A model generated the notes under the pieces. It saw nothing but the letters and a program-made list of their open reading frames with translations. It did not search any database and was not told the DNA's origin. The position numbers and the translations under genes were made by a program. A stretch of 64,000 nt of DNA from the NCBI GenBank assembly GCA_943737045.1, contig CALSFV010000208.1, forward strand, positions 372,001 to 436,000, written 5' to 3'. Within the stretch, counting starts at the first letter, position 1, and each line of letters opens with the position of its first letter. The DNA is from Parapristionchus giblindavisi. Its lineage: Eukaryota; Nematoda; Chromadorea; Rhabditida; Diplogasteridae. Below are positions 36,601 to 48,690 of the stretch, one piece after another.

Positions 36601-39600
36601 CTTCTTTCCTCCCCGTCTATTCAATGTGGAAAACGGACGAACGAGATAGTAATCTGTGGGAAGTTTCGCCATTCGAAAGAAGAGAGAGGGCAGACAGAGA
36701 CAGAGAAGCGGAAAAGACACAGGAGAATGAGACATGAGATTGATCAGAGATTGATTCAAGATGTGAGGACAAAGCGAGGGATGGGAAAGGTCAGGGGAGA
36801 GAATGCCACCCCTTCTTCTATCACATCTGCTCTGACTTCTTCCTCTTTCTTACAATTACTGTATACACGCGTGAGAGACATTGGTATGAAGGGGGGTATA
36901 AGAAGAAGGAGGTCAGTGGGAGAGAGTCTACACAAAAGACTGTGAAGAGATGTGGTCCATGGATGAGGAGAGAATGGGACACAAAAGGTGCAAGAAGAAG
37001 AAGAGTTAAAAGGATGGATGAATCGACCTCAATGTGTGCTTATATGAGAAAGAGGATGAATGTGTCCATTTTATCTTCTTTTTCGCCCCTGATCAACAAA
37101 AAGTAAATCCTCACAATCCATTCGATATCAAACTATTACCTCATCATCCCCCCATACTCATCTACAAATATGAATACTCTATTATATGAATGATATGAAT
37201 ATTACAACAGTGTTCGGGACTTAAAATGAAACTGAGTCTACCTTGATATGATATGTGCATACCTCCAGAGAGTGCAGTGTTATTGAGATGATGTATCATC
37301 GCGGGCGTCAGGGCGGGTACGTATTGTAGACCGAGCGAGACGGGAACCTGACCGGGGGTTTGAAATGCCTGAGGAGTGGCGCCCGTCGAGAGCTGATAGA
37401 GAGCCTGCATGCCCTGCAAACAACAGCTAATTCATTGCAAGATGTAAATATTTAAGAAATGTCACGTTGATCAAAAATCGCACGTCATGTTATGACAAAT
37501 ATAATTCCTAGGAGCATGTATAATATAATTATGCTTAGATATCTCGCAAGAGAAATTAATGAAAGACGAGAGAGAGAGAGTGAGAAATGACGCAATTCTC
37601 GCTAAATAAGATATACTAGAACGGCTCCAATTTATGAACACTCAGATTAACGAGCACTATGCTCGACATAGCCCGCTGGCACCGTTTTGAGACGAGAGTT
37701 TTACTTCGTACATGGAAAAAGGAAAGTAAGAGGAGGGACAAGTGGAGAACGTGAACAGAAATAGGGATATAAGTAGAGAAAAATAAGGAGGAGGAGAGAG
37801 AAGATGTGAAGAGAAGAAGAAGAAGAAGAGGAGGAGGAGAAGGAATCAACTGAGATTTGATTACAGAAGGGGAGACGACGAGAAAAGAAGATGGATAGAG
37901 ATTGAGGATGAGGAGGAGACGAAGATATAGGGGAGGACAGAGGAAGGGAGGGGGGGAGGAGAGGGAGGGAGTAAGGGAGATAGATAGATAAAGATATACC
38001 TTAGGGGATTGTTGATGGGATTTCCATAAAGGAGGTAGTGAAGATTCTACCATTTCAGATAGTTGGACTAACAAAGGAGAAGACGATGAAGGGAGAAGAA
38101 GAAGAAGTATAGGGATAGAGACTGCCTGTGACCCCTACAAGAGGATTGGACAGATGAAGAGGGAGACTGTGCGATGGATTGAGTTGGAGCAGAGACAGAG
38201 GGAGGGTAAAGGGAGAGGGAGAGGGAGAGATGGAGAGGGAGAAGGAGAGAGACAGAGAGAGGGATATAGCGAGAGAATGGGAGGGGAGAGAGCGTTGCGC
38301 GTATTCATCACGCACAAACTATTGCATACTAGTTGCGAACTTTGGTGGTTGGAATCAGACTGGGAGAGGGAGAGTTAAAAGTGGATAAGGGGATAGATAG
38401 AGATAGAGAGACAGGGGACATAAGGGGAGAGAGAACGTTCTCTTCTTCCAGTCAACAACTACGACTATTTACTGCAGTATTCTCTCTCTCTCACTCGTAT
38501 TCATTTCTTTTATCGACTCGTCCTTCCATCCACTTCAACAGTCATCATAATCGCTGAGAAATACAAACACGACACCTCATCTGCATAGTTTTTAAATTTT
38601 CCAGTGTTCCTTTCTCTCTCGGTGCTTTTGTCTCAGTAATAGTGTTATATTTTCTCGTTCGAATTTCCCATGTCGATAGTAACGCAAGATAAATTATGCA
38701 AGACACTACGTCTAATCTCTCTTATTCATCTCTTCATAATGATCAATTCTCCCCTCTTATATCCACTTGATCCGTGCCTATGGCAAACAGTTCCCCTTTC
38801 TAACTCTATATCCAAGTATCTCTCTTTCTCTCTCTCTCCCTCTCCCTTTGTCTCTCTCTCTTTGTTTTCTCTTAACCCTTCAATCGCTCTACCTCTGTAA
38901 ATTCTTCCGTGATCTGTTTTCTATTGATTGCATCACTTGACAGACTAAAATCTCTTCTTTCCCGGCTCGAGTCCCAATCGAGAGAATGAGAGATGATACA
39001 AATATGAATGAATGGATGAATCGGCGAAGACATGAGTGAAGGAGGGTGAGAGACATGGAGAGAGAGAGAGGGAGAAGGGGGGAGAGAGAGGGAGAGAACG
39101 TATGAGAAGGGGTTAAGATGGGCAGCATAGAAAGGGTGTGAGAAAGTATCCACAGGAGAGGAAGCAGAGAATTAGATGAGGAGGAGGAGGAGGACATAGT
39201 GTATATCTAAGGAGCATTGAAGGATAAGAGGAAGGGGGCAAACATACGACGATGGATATAGAAGAGTAAGAATGAAGAAGACGAAGAAAGTGATATCCCC
39301 CTTCCCAATGAGAAGGAGAAGAAGATATATACAGAAGTGTACAGTGCGAGTGGATAGAGTAGGGGTGATGAGGGGGAGGAGAGGGGAGAGGGAGGGTAGG
39401 GGAGAGAGAGGTGAGAGGGAGAGGGAGGAGAGGGTAGGGGAGAGAGAGGTGAGAGGGAGAGGGAGGAGAGGGTAGGGGAGAGAGAGGTGAGAGGGAGAGG
39501 GAGGGGAGGGGAGAAGGAGGGGAGAGGGAGGAGGATGGAGGAGGAGAGATCTATTTGAGCTCTCTATCTGACTACTACTACTCATGATGAGAAGTGAATC

Positions 39601-39710
39601 TGCTCCCTTTTCAAATCACAAAAACGAAGACGAAGAAGAAAAGAAGAGACTGAGTGAATGCAGATGTGAATTGAGGAGAGAGAGAGAGAGAGGGAGAGAG
39701 AGAGAGAGAG

Positions 39711-39754
<44 letters not shown>

Positions 39755-41059
39755 GGGAGAGGGGGATAAGGGTAGGCCAGAGAGTAGGGGAATCGGTTGT
39801 GCTCCTTCTCCTCCACTCTCAAATGACCGGCAGCAGATGGGAGAAGGGAGGCAATGAAGGATGGAGAAGGTTAGAGAGACTGTAGGGGAGATATCTAGAG
39901 AAAGAAGAGGGATAGAGAGAGGAGATGGCAGAGAGTATCTCTCACTCTGTTTGCCTCTGTCTCGTTATCCCTCTCTCCTTTTTAATTCTAGCTGCATCGG
40001 ATTCCGAATTAGAGCACAATATTTTTGCGATGAAATGAGAGGGGAGGAGAATAGATGAGGGAGGAGGGGAGGGGGGATAGATCGGATGAGGGAAGAGAGA
40101 CATCATTAATTATTCCTATACCTTTTGTAGACTGGGGTACTGGAGTAGAAGAATTGTTTGGGCGGTGAATCTGAGAGAGAGAGAGAGAGGGACCTATAGA
40201 TAGACAGATATGTGAGGATGAGGATGAAGCCCCTCCCTTTCTAACTAATTCAAGTGAGAAGAAGGAGAAGAAGGAGATGTAGTCAGAGAGGATCTCTTTA
40301 CTCGATTACGATGGACGATGATTACGTGTGTGTGATGAAAAGAGAGAAGACGAGACTGAGTTGACTATCAAGTACTCCTATTTTCAATCCCACTTCTACT
40401 CTCGGACTCCGCCCATATTGGGACTGGAGAGGATGGTGATCAAGATCAGGCGCAGCAACAGCAAAAAGAGGCTCGATCAAAAGAAGAGGGCGGGGGACGT
40501 TTTCTCAACCATTTGTACTACTTCTGACAGAGAATCTGCAAATCGAACAAAGCCGATTAATCCACTCACGATCCTCTCTATATCTCTTCCTCTTTATATC
40601 TTTTCTCCTCTTTATCTCCCTCCATCTCTCTCCCTCTACTCTACTCTCACGTCTACAGAAGATTGAAGGAATCTATCGAGATATGAAGTGATGCGTCACA
40701 TTGTTTATCTTTCATCTCTCATTCCTCTCTTCTTCTTTCTTCTTCTCCCTCTGCCTCTCTCACTCTGCCTCTCTCTCACTCTCTCTATCTATCTCCCTCT
40801 CTCCTCTTCCTCACACCCATCCCATCACTCTTTTCAACTCTCTCAAGTTCATATTTTTTTCTCTCACCAAACTCTTTCTCTACAGTTGCAAACTCTCACT
40901 GCGTGAGAATTTACGCGATTCGTGGCAACGATTTTGATTGTGTGTGGTAGGCCTAATATTCACGGATTATACGAGATCTATAGAGAATATATCTAACTAA
41001 ACGATGATATAATAGGATGGATTATTAATGTATACCTCTTCTGATGCGATATCTGCCAT
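30612..41059 (-). CDS. fox-1: RBFOX-family RNA-binding splicing factor
   Basis: Nuclear splicing regulator that binds (U)GCAUG; in C. elegans fox-1 also serves as an X-signal element in sex determination. Exons: 41036-41059 (8 codons), 40122-40170, 38000-38067, 37263-37413, 35979-36055, 34586-34757, 33691-33821, 31880-32024, 31608-31765, 31375-31528, 30612-30781; all phases close, giving 432 aa. One RRM lies at about residues 198-275: RNP2 LHVSNI, the loop [29 protein letters not shown], then RNP1 KGFGFVTM, cut by an intron between K and [20 protein letters not shown] completes it. The C-terminus is Gln/Ala-rich and ends RGLNRFAPY, as in RBFOX. The N-terminus is Ser/Thr/Pro/Gln-rich and poorly conserved. 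ATGs at 38053 and 34757 begin or lie in exons that could serve as alternative starts. asd-1 is the other worm paralogue. Introns at 32.1-33.7 and 36-41 kb are extremely purine/pyrimidine-rich. Confidence 0.93.
30947..30952 (-). promoter_or_regulatory. TGCATG element in the last fox-1 intron
   Basis: On the gene strand the intron 30782-31374 contains TGCATG, the consensus RBFOX binding site, about 165 nt upstream of the last exon. It is a candidate autoregulatory splicing site; a single hexamer can also occur by chance. Confidence 0.3.
33663..33675. repeat. G13 homopolymer next to a fox-1 splice donor
   Basis: Thirteen G on the plus strand (C13 in the fox-1 transcript), 15-27 nt downstream of the donor of the RNP2 exon. 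Confidence 0.95.
39396..39509. repeat. 38-bp purine-rich minisatellite, 3 copies
   Basis: Units start at 39396, 39434 and 39472 (GTAGGGGAGAGAGAGGTGAG...). Lies in the fox-1 intron 38068-40121. Confidence 0.9.
39675..39752. repeat. (GA)n microsatellite
   Basis: Almost pure GA run with scattered GGG interruptions, in the same fox-1 intron. Confidence 0.95.
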
Positions 41060-42676
41060 ATCGACGATGATGTAGTAGATGGATGAAGAGATGAAGATAG
41101 AGAGAGATTCACTTTACTCAGAGGGAGTCGTCACAATTGAGTCCATTCGATGTAGTCGCACGCGACTGAAAGGAGGGAAGTTGAGAAGCTCTGTATAAAT
41201 AGATAGAGAGAGAGGGAGAGGGAGAGGGAGAGAGGGAGAGAGAGAGAGAGGGAGGGAGAGGGAGAGGGAGAATGGGTTCAAATAGGGGGAGATTGAGACA
41301 TCGGATGTGTTGAGGAAGGAGATGGAGATTCTGTAGGCATTGTGGAGCATGGAGAAGAAGGAACAGAAGGTTTTCTCTCCCTCTCTCATCTCTCTCTCCA
41401 TCACTCTCTCTCTCTCACTATGTCTCTCTCTCCCTCTCTCCCCTCTCTCCCTCTCTCTCCCCTCTCTCTCCCTCCCCTTCCTCTCACTCTCTTCCCTCCT
41501 CTCCTCTCCTTCTCTCCCCCCTCTCCCTCACTGTCCCCCTCCTCTCCCCCATCGCTCTCCCCTACTTCACCTCAGACCCCTTTTCTCTTAGCATTCTTCA
41601 ACGTAAACTCATTGTTGGAATAAACAGAGTAAAGGCGTGTGGGGAGGCGAAGGAAAACGACGGAGGAATTAAGCAAGATGGAAGAGGGGGAATAGACAAA
41701 GTCTGAAGGAGGAAAGAATACGAAGACGTAATACATTCCTCATAGGCAACACATTTTTTCGAGAAATCAAAAATACTTGAACTGCGCAAGAAACTCAAGG
41801 AAGAAGAAATCACGGCGCTTATTTCTTAATGGAACGGGACAGAAATGTTTCTGAGAGTACAATTTGCACTCGAACATTAATGAAGATTCCTTGTTATGTA
41901 CGATAAGTAAATTAATACAATTATCATTGACGAAATGACATTTCGGTCATACTGACAGCCAACGGACATTAGTGAGACATTACATAATGGCCATTCCCTT
42001 GTCAGATTGTCCCCTCTCTTTGGTCTCTTTCAGTTCAACTCTTATGAACCTACTTATGTCTCTCTTCATCTGCATGTTTCAGTCTCTATCTCTCTATTCC
42101 TCTCTCCTTCTTCATGTCCCCTTCTCTCTCTCCCTCTCGATCTCTCTCTCTCCCTCTCCATCTCTCTCTCTCCCTCTCCACCTCTTTCTCTCTCCCTCTC
42201 CCTCTCTCTCCCTCTCCCTCTCTCTGTCATACCCTTCATTCTTCACTTGAGAACTCTTTTCCCCCTTTGTAAGCACGGCACGAAAGCGCCTTCCTCCTCT
42301 TCATTCTTTATCTGTGTGCTACTACATCGAATACTGAATGAATATATGAAAGACAAAAGACAAAAGAGGAGAGAGGTAGGAGAGAGAGAAATGAAGAGGC
42401 AAAAGCTCGTGTAGTTTCCGGTAGTTGATGAAGGCACTCATTCTCTCTACCTCTATATCCCTTCATCATCCCTCTCCTCTCTCCACCTCTCCCTCTCATT
42501 GTCTATACATCCGAATAAGTATCGTAGGAAGACTGAATTTATTGTATATTAAGTATGGTAATGAATGGAGTGGCGTCGTCGTTCAATATAGGGGGAGGAA
42601 ATCGGCGGGATGGGAGGGGAGAAAATGGAGACATTAATGAATAGATCATGAATGTGCGTGAGATGATCATTGAATA

Positions 42677-42724
42677 GAAGAAGAAGAAGAAGAAGAAGAA
42701 GAAGAAGAAGAAGAAGAAGAAGAA
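42677..42724. repeat. (AAG)n microsatellite, about 16 copies
   Basis: Uninterrupted GAA/AAG triplet run. Confidence 0.95.
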
Positions 42725-43307
42725 AGATGAGGGGGGATAAAAAGGAAGACTAGACGCAAGGAATGGATAACGGAAGATGGAATAGAATAGAGATAATGAG
42801 GGTAGAGGGGGGAATGGATCGGTGGATGGAGGAATACGAATGCGATTGAATGAGAGGAGGTCATGTATAAGAAGGAGATCAAGAGGGAGAAGGAGATGAA
42901 TGAATGAATGAAGGAGTCACATGAGAAAAGAGATCAGTAGAATGAGAGATGAACGACTGGAAGAGGGAGAGTGATGAAGAAAGAGAGGCAGAGGGAGAGA
43001 GAGGGAAAGCGTGTGAGAAGGAGAGGGAAGCTGATCACAGATTTCTTCATCTTCATTCTTCACTTGAATTGACAGCAGACTCATTCAAATCTTTGTTAAT
43101 ATTTATCAGTTAGAGAACGCGAGATCAAGGAAGAAATGGATAAAGAAGAAGAAGATAAGTGATCACAAATATAGAAAAGAAGAAGAAGACGTCTTCATCT
43201 GTGTTCGTCTATCGATATTCAAGACGAGGTTAGAGTGTAAATTGAGGGACACGGCTGCTTCTCCTATCTTACCTTCTCTCCCTCTCTATCCTCTCCTCTC
43301 TCTCTCC

Positions 43308-43505
43308 ACCCTCCCCCTCCCTCACCCTCTCTCCTCTCCCCACCCTCCCCCTCCCTCACCCTCCCTCCTCTCCCCACCCTCCCCCTCCCTCACCCTCCCT
43401 CCTCTCTCCACCCTCCCCCTCCCTCACCCTCTCTCCTCTCCCCACCCTCCCCCTCCCTCACCCTCCCTCCTCTCTCCACCCTCCCCCTCCCTCACCCTCT
43501 CCTCC
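43308..43505. repeat. 34-bp pyrimidine minisatellite, 6 copies
   Basis: Units begin at 43308, 43342, 43376, 43410, 43444 and 43478 (ACCCTCCCCCTCCCTCACCC...), with alternating CTCTCTCC/CTCCCTCC variants. Confidence 0.92.
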
Positions 43506-44049
43506 TCTTCTTACAGACAAATAGTGGGAGGAGGAGGAGACAACGACGCCACTTTTTCAGTGCTTCATCTCCCTTCATCTTCTTGTCTTCATAGAGGCTA
43601 TCGCAATGATGATCAATCACTTCTGTTCCCTCCTTTCATCACAATTTTTGAGGGACTTTAATGAATCATTAATGAACCCAGCTCCCTTTCGTGTCCATGT
43701 ACAAATAATATATTATTTAGAGGTCAACAAGATTCAATCACAATTTCAAATTGATAAAAACGAATAATTAAATGAAAAAAATTGAGGTACAGCTCGAGGT
43801 GAAAACTACTTAGTACTCGCGCCTCTTCTTCTTCTTCTTCTCTTCGAATTCTCAATGATACTCCACTTTAATTAGATGTGAGAGATGCAATTGAGAAGAA
43901 GACGTCAACGGCATCGACTATGATCGAGGTCTTAGTTGTTGTTATCATGAGGTTGTATGAGTGAATACAGAAAAGGGACATAGAAAGGAATGAATACAAT
44001 GAAATGAATGACGATGGAAGGCTGAAGGACTCGTATAGATACGAAAGGG

Positions 44050-44189
44050 AGTATGACAGTCTGGAACTGGGACTGAATTTTTCGTGGATAACGTTAACTT
44101 TTACTTGATTAGTCCAGAAAAAGCTTTATGAAAATTTGCTAGTTTCGCATGATACAGTTCGATTGCGGGCAGTTCCAGACTGTCATACT
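44050..44189. mobile_element. Miniature inverted-repeat element (MITE), 140 bp
   Basis: Arms 44050-44068 (AGTATGACAGTCTGGAACT) and 44171-44189 are perfect 19-bp reverse complements enclosing 102 bp of AT-rich DNA. TA at the edges of TGACAGTC...GACTGTCA would suit a Tc1/mariner-type TA duplication. Inserted about 110 bp downstream of the MAM-like gene at 44301. Confidence 0.7.
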
Positions 44190-44300
44190 TTCAGAAGAAG
44201 AAGAAGAAGGCGAAGAAGAAGTATGGGGACAACTGTGGATACGGTAGGATATCTGAGCAAAGTCAACGACAGAGGGGGGATAAAGATATCCCATCTCATC

Positions 44301-47300
44301 TCAACAGAATGGAATGGTGGCTTCTGAATCAGAGAAGATTCGGATTGAAGAGAGTCCAATCTGGCCGACATTTGCTCGCTCTTCCTCATCTTGTGTACAA
44401 ATGATGAAGAACTGAAACGATATCTCTCTGCTTGCTTTTCTCATTCGAATCCTCCCCATCCCCCGATCACATTACATTTAACCTATCTATTATGTTAGGT
44501 CTAATATCTTGGACCCGTTTATTCGATGAACTAGATGAAAAGAATCTTCACTTTTTGTAATATCTTTTTTATTCTGTTTGATTTATTATTATGTCCGTCT
44601 TGACGTTGCAGTATTACCTTATTAATATTAGGAGGTAGTTTGACGACTTCTTTGGTCCATTTTCTAGTGAACGGATCAGCCGAATTCTGGAATGCATCCC
44701 AGAAGCATTGTGTTCCCTTCCAGTCTGAACAGACCTGCAATGCAAATGGATTGAGAGGCAAGCAAAGAAATGAGCACAAATAAAGGATACGAAGAATCTG
44801 ACAAGAAGCTCGATTCCTTGGGTAGCCATGTACTTCTTGAATGAGAGATACGCTTCGACGTTATCTTCCAGCAGGAATTCAGGGGACTCGAGGACATATC
44901 TGAATAATATTTTTAATTTTTTGATATCCTCATTTAGACGTACACCAGCACTTTATTAATTTAGTTATTTTTTAAAACAGTTTCCAGTAGTACGTCTTTT
45001 TAGTCATTTTCTAGAGAACGGCAAAATATATCTGTACATTTTTAATTATTAACTTAATTGGAAAAAAGTGACTTTCTTAGAACAATGTGTTGAATGTTTA
45101 TGCTGTTTAGACCATCATGAAATGCATAATAAGTTAAATATTCTCACCGATGTCCCTTTCTACTCCTCGTGTACCCCGGGAAATCGGCAACGAGAAAATT
45201 CGGGTCTGAAAAGGAAAATGGATTGGTGTCAATACACACCTGTCCTCTCATACAATGACTCTCTACTATTCCTATTCACTCATTGCTCTCTGAGACGTCC
45301 GAAGAGTGTATTAATTACCCTTTCCCTCTCTTCCATTCTGTTCATACTACAGCCGAGTTTTACGAGAGAGATCAAGAGTGAAATGAGAATGAGAAGAGAG
45401 CCATCATCGTACCAGTTTCTTCATTAGGCGGCAAATGAATGCCCGTTAAGGGATTCGAAGGCACAGCTGAGATATGGGCAACTTTCCATCCAATTCGATA
45501 TCCTTCTCCTCTTGCTCCGTTTCCAACTCGACGATACAAGCATCCTTCGTCATTGTTCTCTTCTAATTTACATTCAAGAGCTCTGAATGAGATAAAATTA
45601 ACATGAGATATCTATATGTGAGCGCATCTTAATGAGAACTTCAACAACAAAACTAGGTACACGTGGTTTGTACTATTAAGGCTAGAATTTAGAGATATAG
45701 GGAATGTTCAGTAAACAAAATAGTAATTGTCGCTACCGTGATTGGTCGCCTACGTTAAATAGAGTAATTAAATGCGTGATTGAGTACTCACTTGCAGCTT
45801 GTAGCTGGATCTTCATTGTTCAGGATTAGAATTTCCTTAGATGGAGCCGTCACATCATTCTCGACGATCTTACTGATGTTGAGCTTGTGATCACGTGACA
45901 CTTCTCGTGGGGGTTGAGCCACAGGTTCTTCCTGCAATGTAATTATTGTATACCAAGGAAACATCTATCACTAATATTCTAATTATGATGACATTGGTTC
46001 CAATCGTTTATCATTAACATTTATTTACTTCTAATGTTGAGCTATGAAACCCATACATTGATTTTAGTAAAACACTGTAAAAAACGTACACGAACAGATT
46101 CAGAATTGACAATAGCCTCAGGCGGTATCGTATTCTGCTCTCTCACTGCACAATTCTCAGCTGAATCCAATTGAGCGAAATAGTCAATAGAATCCAGGAT
46201 GATCAATCCTCCTTCGGGCTCATTCTCGAATCCATAACCGCGAATCACAATCTACAAATAATAATAGTTCTATAGAACCAAGTTCAATGATGTGGAATGG
46301 ATTGTATGAACTAGAAGAAAAAGGGATATGAATGGATTTAGAACATGAAAGACAGCAAAAAGTAAATGATCCAATCCAAGGATATGCGAGAAAAGAACCA
46401 AAAGAGTTACAACATTTACCTCGAATGGATCAAAAATCGGTGGTATACTGGCGAGAATGGTATGATTCGCTGTTGTCTCGATGGTCAGACAATTTTCGAG
46501 GGTCGAATCGGGGACGCGACGTGTGCACACATCCAGATCTGGTTCCTGAATTGTAGACAAGAGGAGTGATAAGGATTCAGAGATCTCGCATTTGGTGTTC
46601 AATCTTCCAAAAATCTTTGAGATGTTTGATTTGTTAATCTGTTGATGCATTGAAGTAAAGCTATTATAATAAACAAATATTTTGATGTTTGAAATGATGT
46701 TTATTGTGTATATTTGTTTGATATTCCAGACAGCATATTTCTGTTTTGCATGCATTAATCAAAAGAAATTTAGACAGAAAATGAATGTGCATAATAATGA
46801 ACTTTTAATGTTTCATAACGAACCTGTCCGATAATTCTTGAGCGACTTCTCCAATATCTAAACGACAAGAGTCCCGATGAGGGCTGACATGCTATCGCCT
46901 TCGATATCAATGAACCAGAAAAAGAGGCGGGACGAGCATCCGATGCGAGAATGAAGAAGTTCAGTCCTGATATTGAATTATTTCAATTCTTTAAAACCCA
47001 TGTAGATGATCTATCGGTCAGTTATTTCAATGGAAAGTGAGCAACATAGGACAAGTACCTGGCATAATTGATGATCCGGTAATAAGATTTAGCTTGGCCG
47101 GAGCGACCTCTCCGAATCCTGTGACCCAATCCAATTGATCACCGCGATCATTGTGCCACGTACACTCGGTTACCTAAATATATAAATGATTTCAGACTCA
47201 TACATGGATAAATAATGATAGAGTACATGAGGAATTCATGAAATAATTCGGATATTTTTTTCATCACTTTGTTATAAACTAGGATACAAAAGTAAAGTGA

Positions 47301-47908
47301 AAGAAATATATACAAGAAATATTATTTGAAGATACAAAGATACATTTATGCACTGCAAGTCGACATCTGTCAGCGCGAATTGATTGGGACTCGATACCTC
47401 AGAGTATGCTCGTGCTTGAACTTGAGAACCGAGAAAACCTGAATGTGTGGTAAGAAATCATATGATTTGGAAGTTTTTCAATTGTAATCACTGCAAACAC
47501 AAGGGATGTAAATATTAACGAACTCTTAAAGCACATATAATCAAAAATACATAAAATAGATTTCAATGCGGTATTCTCTTTACATGCCACACTTTATTTT
47601 TCTCGATTTAATTGATTGGCTACAGAACCTTGATATTGCCCAGTTGCATAGATATCGTGCTGCATGAGAGGAGTTCCAGCAGCAACCGCCGCTTGACATG
47701 ATGATTGGTAAGACGCAACCGAACAGGGCAGATGAGGATTGGACAGGCACGTAGAAACTGTAGGCGACATGATGTTAAAAACGATTGCTTTGTTATATTT
47801 TGATTATTTCGCCTGCATACTAACTTTAAAATACCGGATACCTTTATTAGGAAATATCAAGAATATCATCCACATCAGCCACGGAGGCCTTCTTCCTTTA
47901 TTCATCAT
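44301..47908 (-). CDS. Secreted MAM-like two-repeat protein (copy B)
   Basis: Secreted protein of about 513 aa, likely extracellular adhesion or matrix; function unknown. Exons: 47842-47908, 47629-47757, 47344-47438, 47059-47173, 46824-46966, 46420-46545, 46090-46251, 45792-45931, 45413-45582, 45148-45205, 44791-44899, 44618-44734, 44301-44411; all phases close. A signal-like start (PPWLMWMIFLIFPN) precedes a Cys-rich N-terminus. Two MAM-like modules follow: module 1 (DLQCINVTECTWHNDRGDQL, DWVTGF, SLISKAIACQP, LLSFRYWRSRS, then VIRGYGFENEPEGGLIILDS) and module 2 (ALECKLEENNDEGCLYRRVG, GWKVA, later VCSDWKGTQCFWDAF, WTKEVVKLPPNINK, ending ATIPFC). The pattern C...C.W...DW...L.F...G.(I/L)...D is that of MAM domains, although diverged. 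It shares architecture and a 126-nt phase-0 exon with the next gene upstream, its tandem paralogue. Confidence 0.7.
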
Positions 47909-48690
47909 GACACCACTCGATTCAGGAGCCAGTGTTGCTGGTGGAACTACTGTAGATGTACACTGTCGATCGGACTGTGGATAGGGGGAACAAAAGGTAA
48001 CTGGACTGACGACTCCCGTACAGAAAGGGTAAAGAGTGAAATGGAGTGAATGTGTCTTGAGTGCAAACGGGGGAACCAAATTAGGTTCCTTGTTGAATGA
48101 ATAAGAGCGAAAGGTGAAAAGCGAGATCTTCTTCTTCTTAGAGTCTCCGGTTGGGGGCGGAGTCGGGTTTTCTTTGCTCTATCACAAAAGAGTCTAAGGC
48201 TAGTAGTACTATAACTCATGAAATGTTTCTTGTTCTCTGTTTCTTGTCTACATTCCACTCAATGGTACAACTACACTCTTCTCTATTTCAGAGACTTGAT
48301 TCGAACATCGGTCGTTAACCTTTATTCTCACACTTTTGCTACAGAAGAGATGAGTGAGAGTCAATGGATATGAAAGAGATGATGAAAGTGAATGAGAAAG
48401 AGTTAGTAGGTAAAGTGAAATGCAATGAATATAACATGAAATGGTATCTAGTTGAGAATGAAAGACCAATCAAGATCAATAGATTAGTGGAAATGATAAA
48501 TATTCTCAGTAGGAAGACGAAAAATAATGATTAAATCAAAATAAGTTATGACATGAGGCGGTTCCAGTGGAGAGTTAATTAGAGCAAAAGATAAAGCAAC
48601 TAAACGAACGACTAGGCATGATGAAATTGGGAATCTTTTTGATGATATGTATAGTAGGAATGGTTAATAGACGATGGAAAATATGGTTGA
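47909..48690. other. Spacer between tandem MAM-like genes
   Basis: 782 bp containing the presumed promoter of copy B and the 3' UTR of copy A. No other feature seen. Confidence 0.6.

Larger units (their letters stand above)
41060..44049. other. Intergenic, low-complexity polypurine/polypyrimidine DNA
   Basis: 3 kb upstream of fox-1, including its likely promoter. Long one-sided GA or CT tracts alternate in strand (GA at 41205-41272, CT at 41375-41585, CT at 42060-42235). Long Ser/Pro/Leu or Arg/Glu open frames on both strands are translations of these tracts and not genes. Confidence 0.7.

Noticed and set aside
37616..39585. Long Ser/Leu/Pro-rich open frames on the minus strand
   Set aside because: They run through GA/CT simple repeats in fox-1 introns; only the short exon 38000-38067 is supported by phase and context.
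43242..43661. 139-codon Pro/Ser/Leu open frame
   Set aside because: It is the translation of the 34-bp minisatellite; no splice or domain support.
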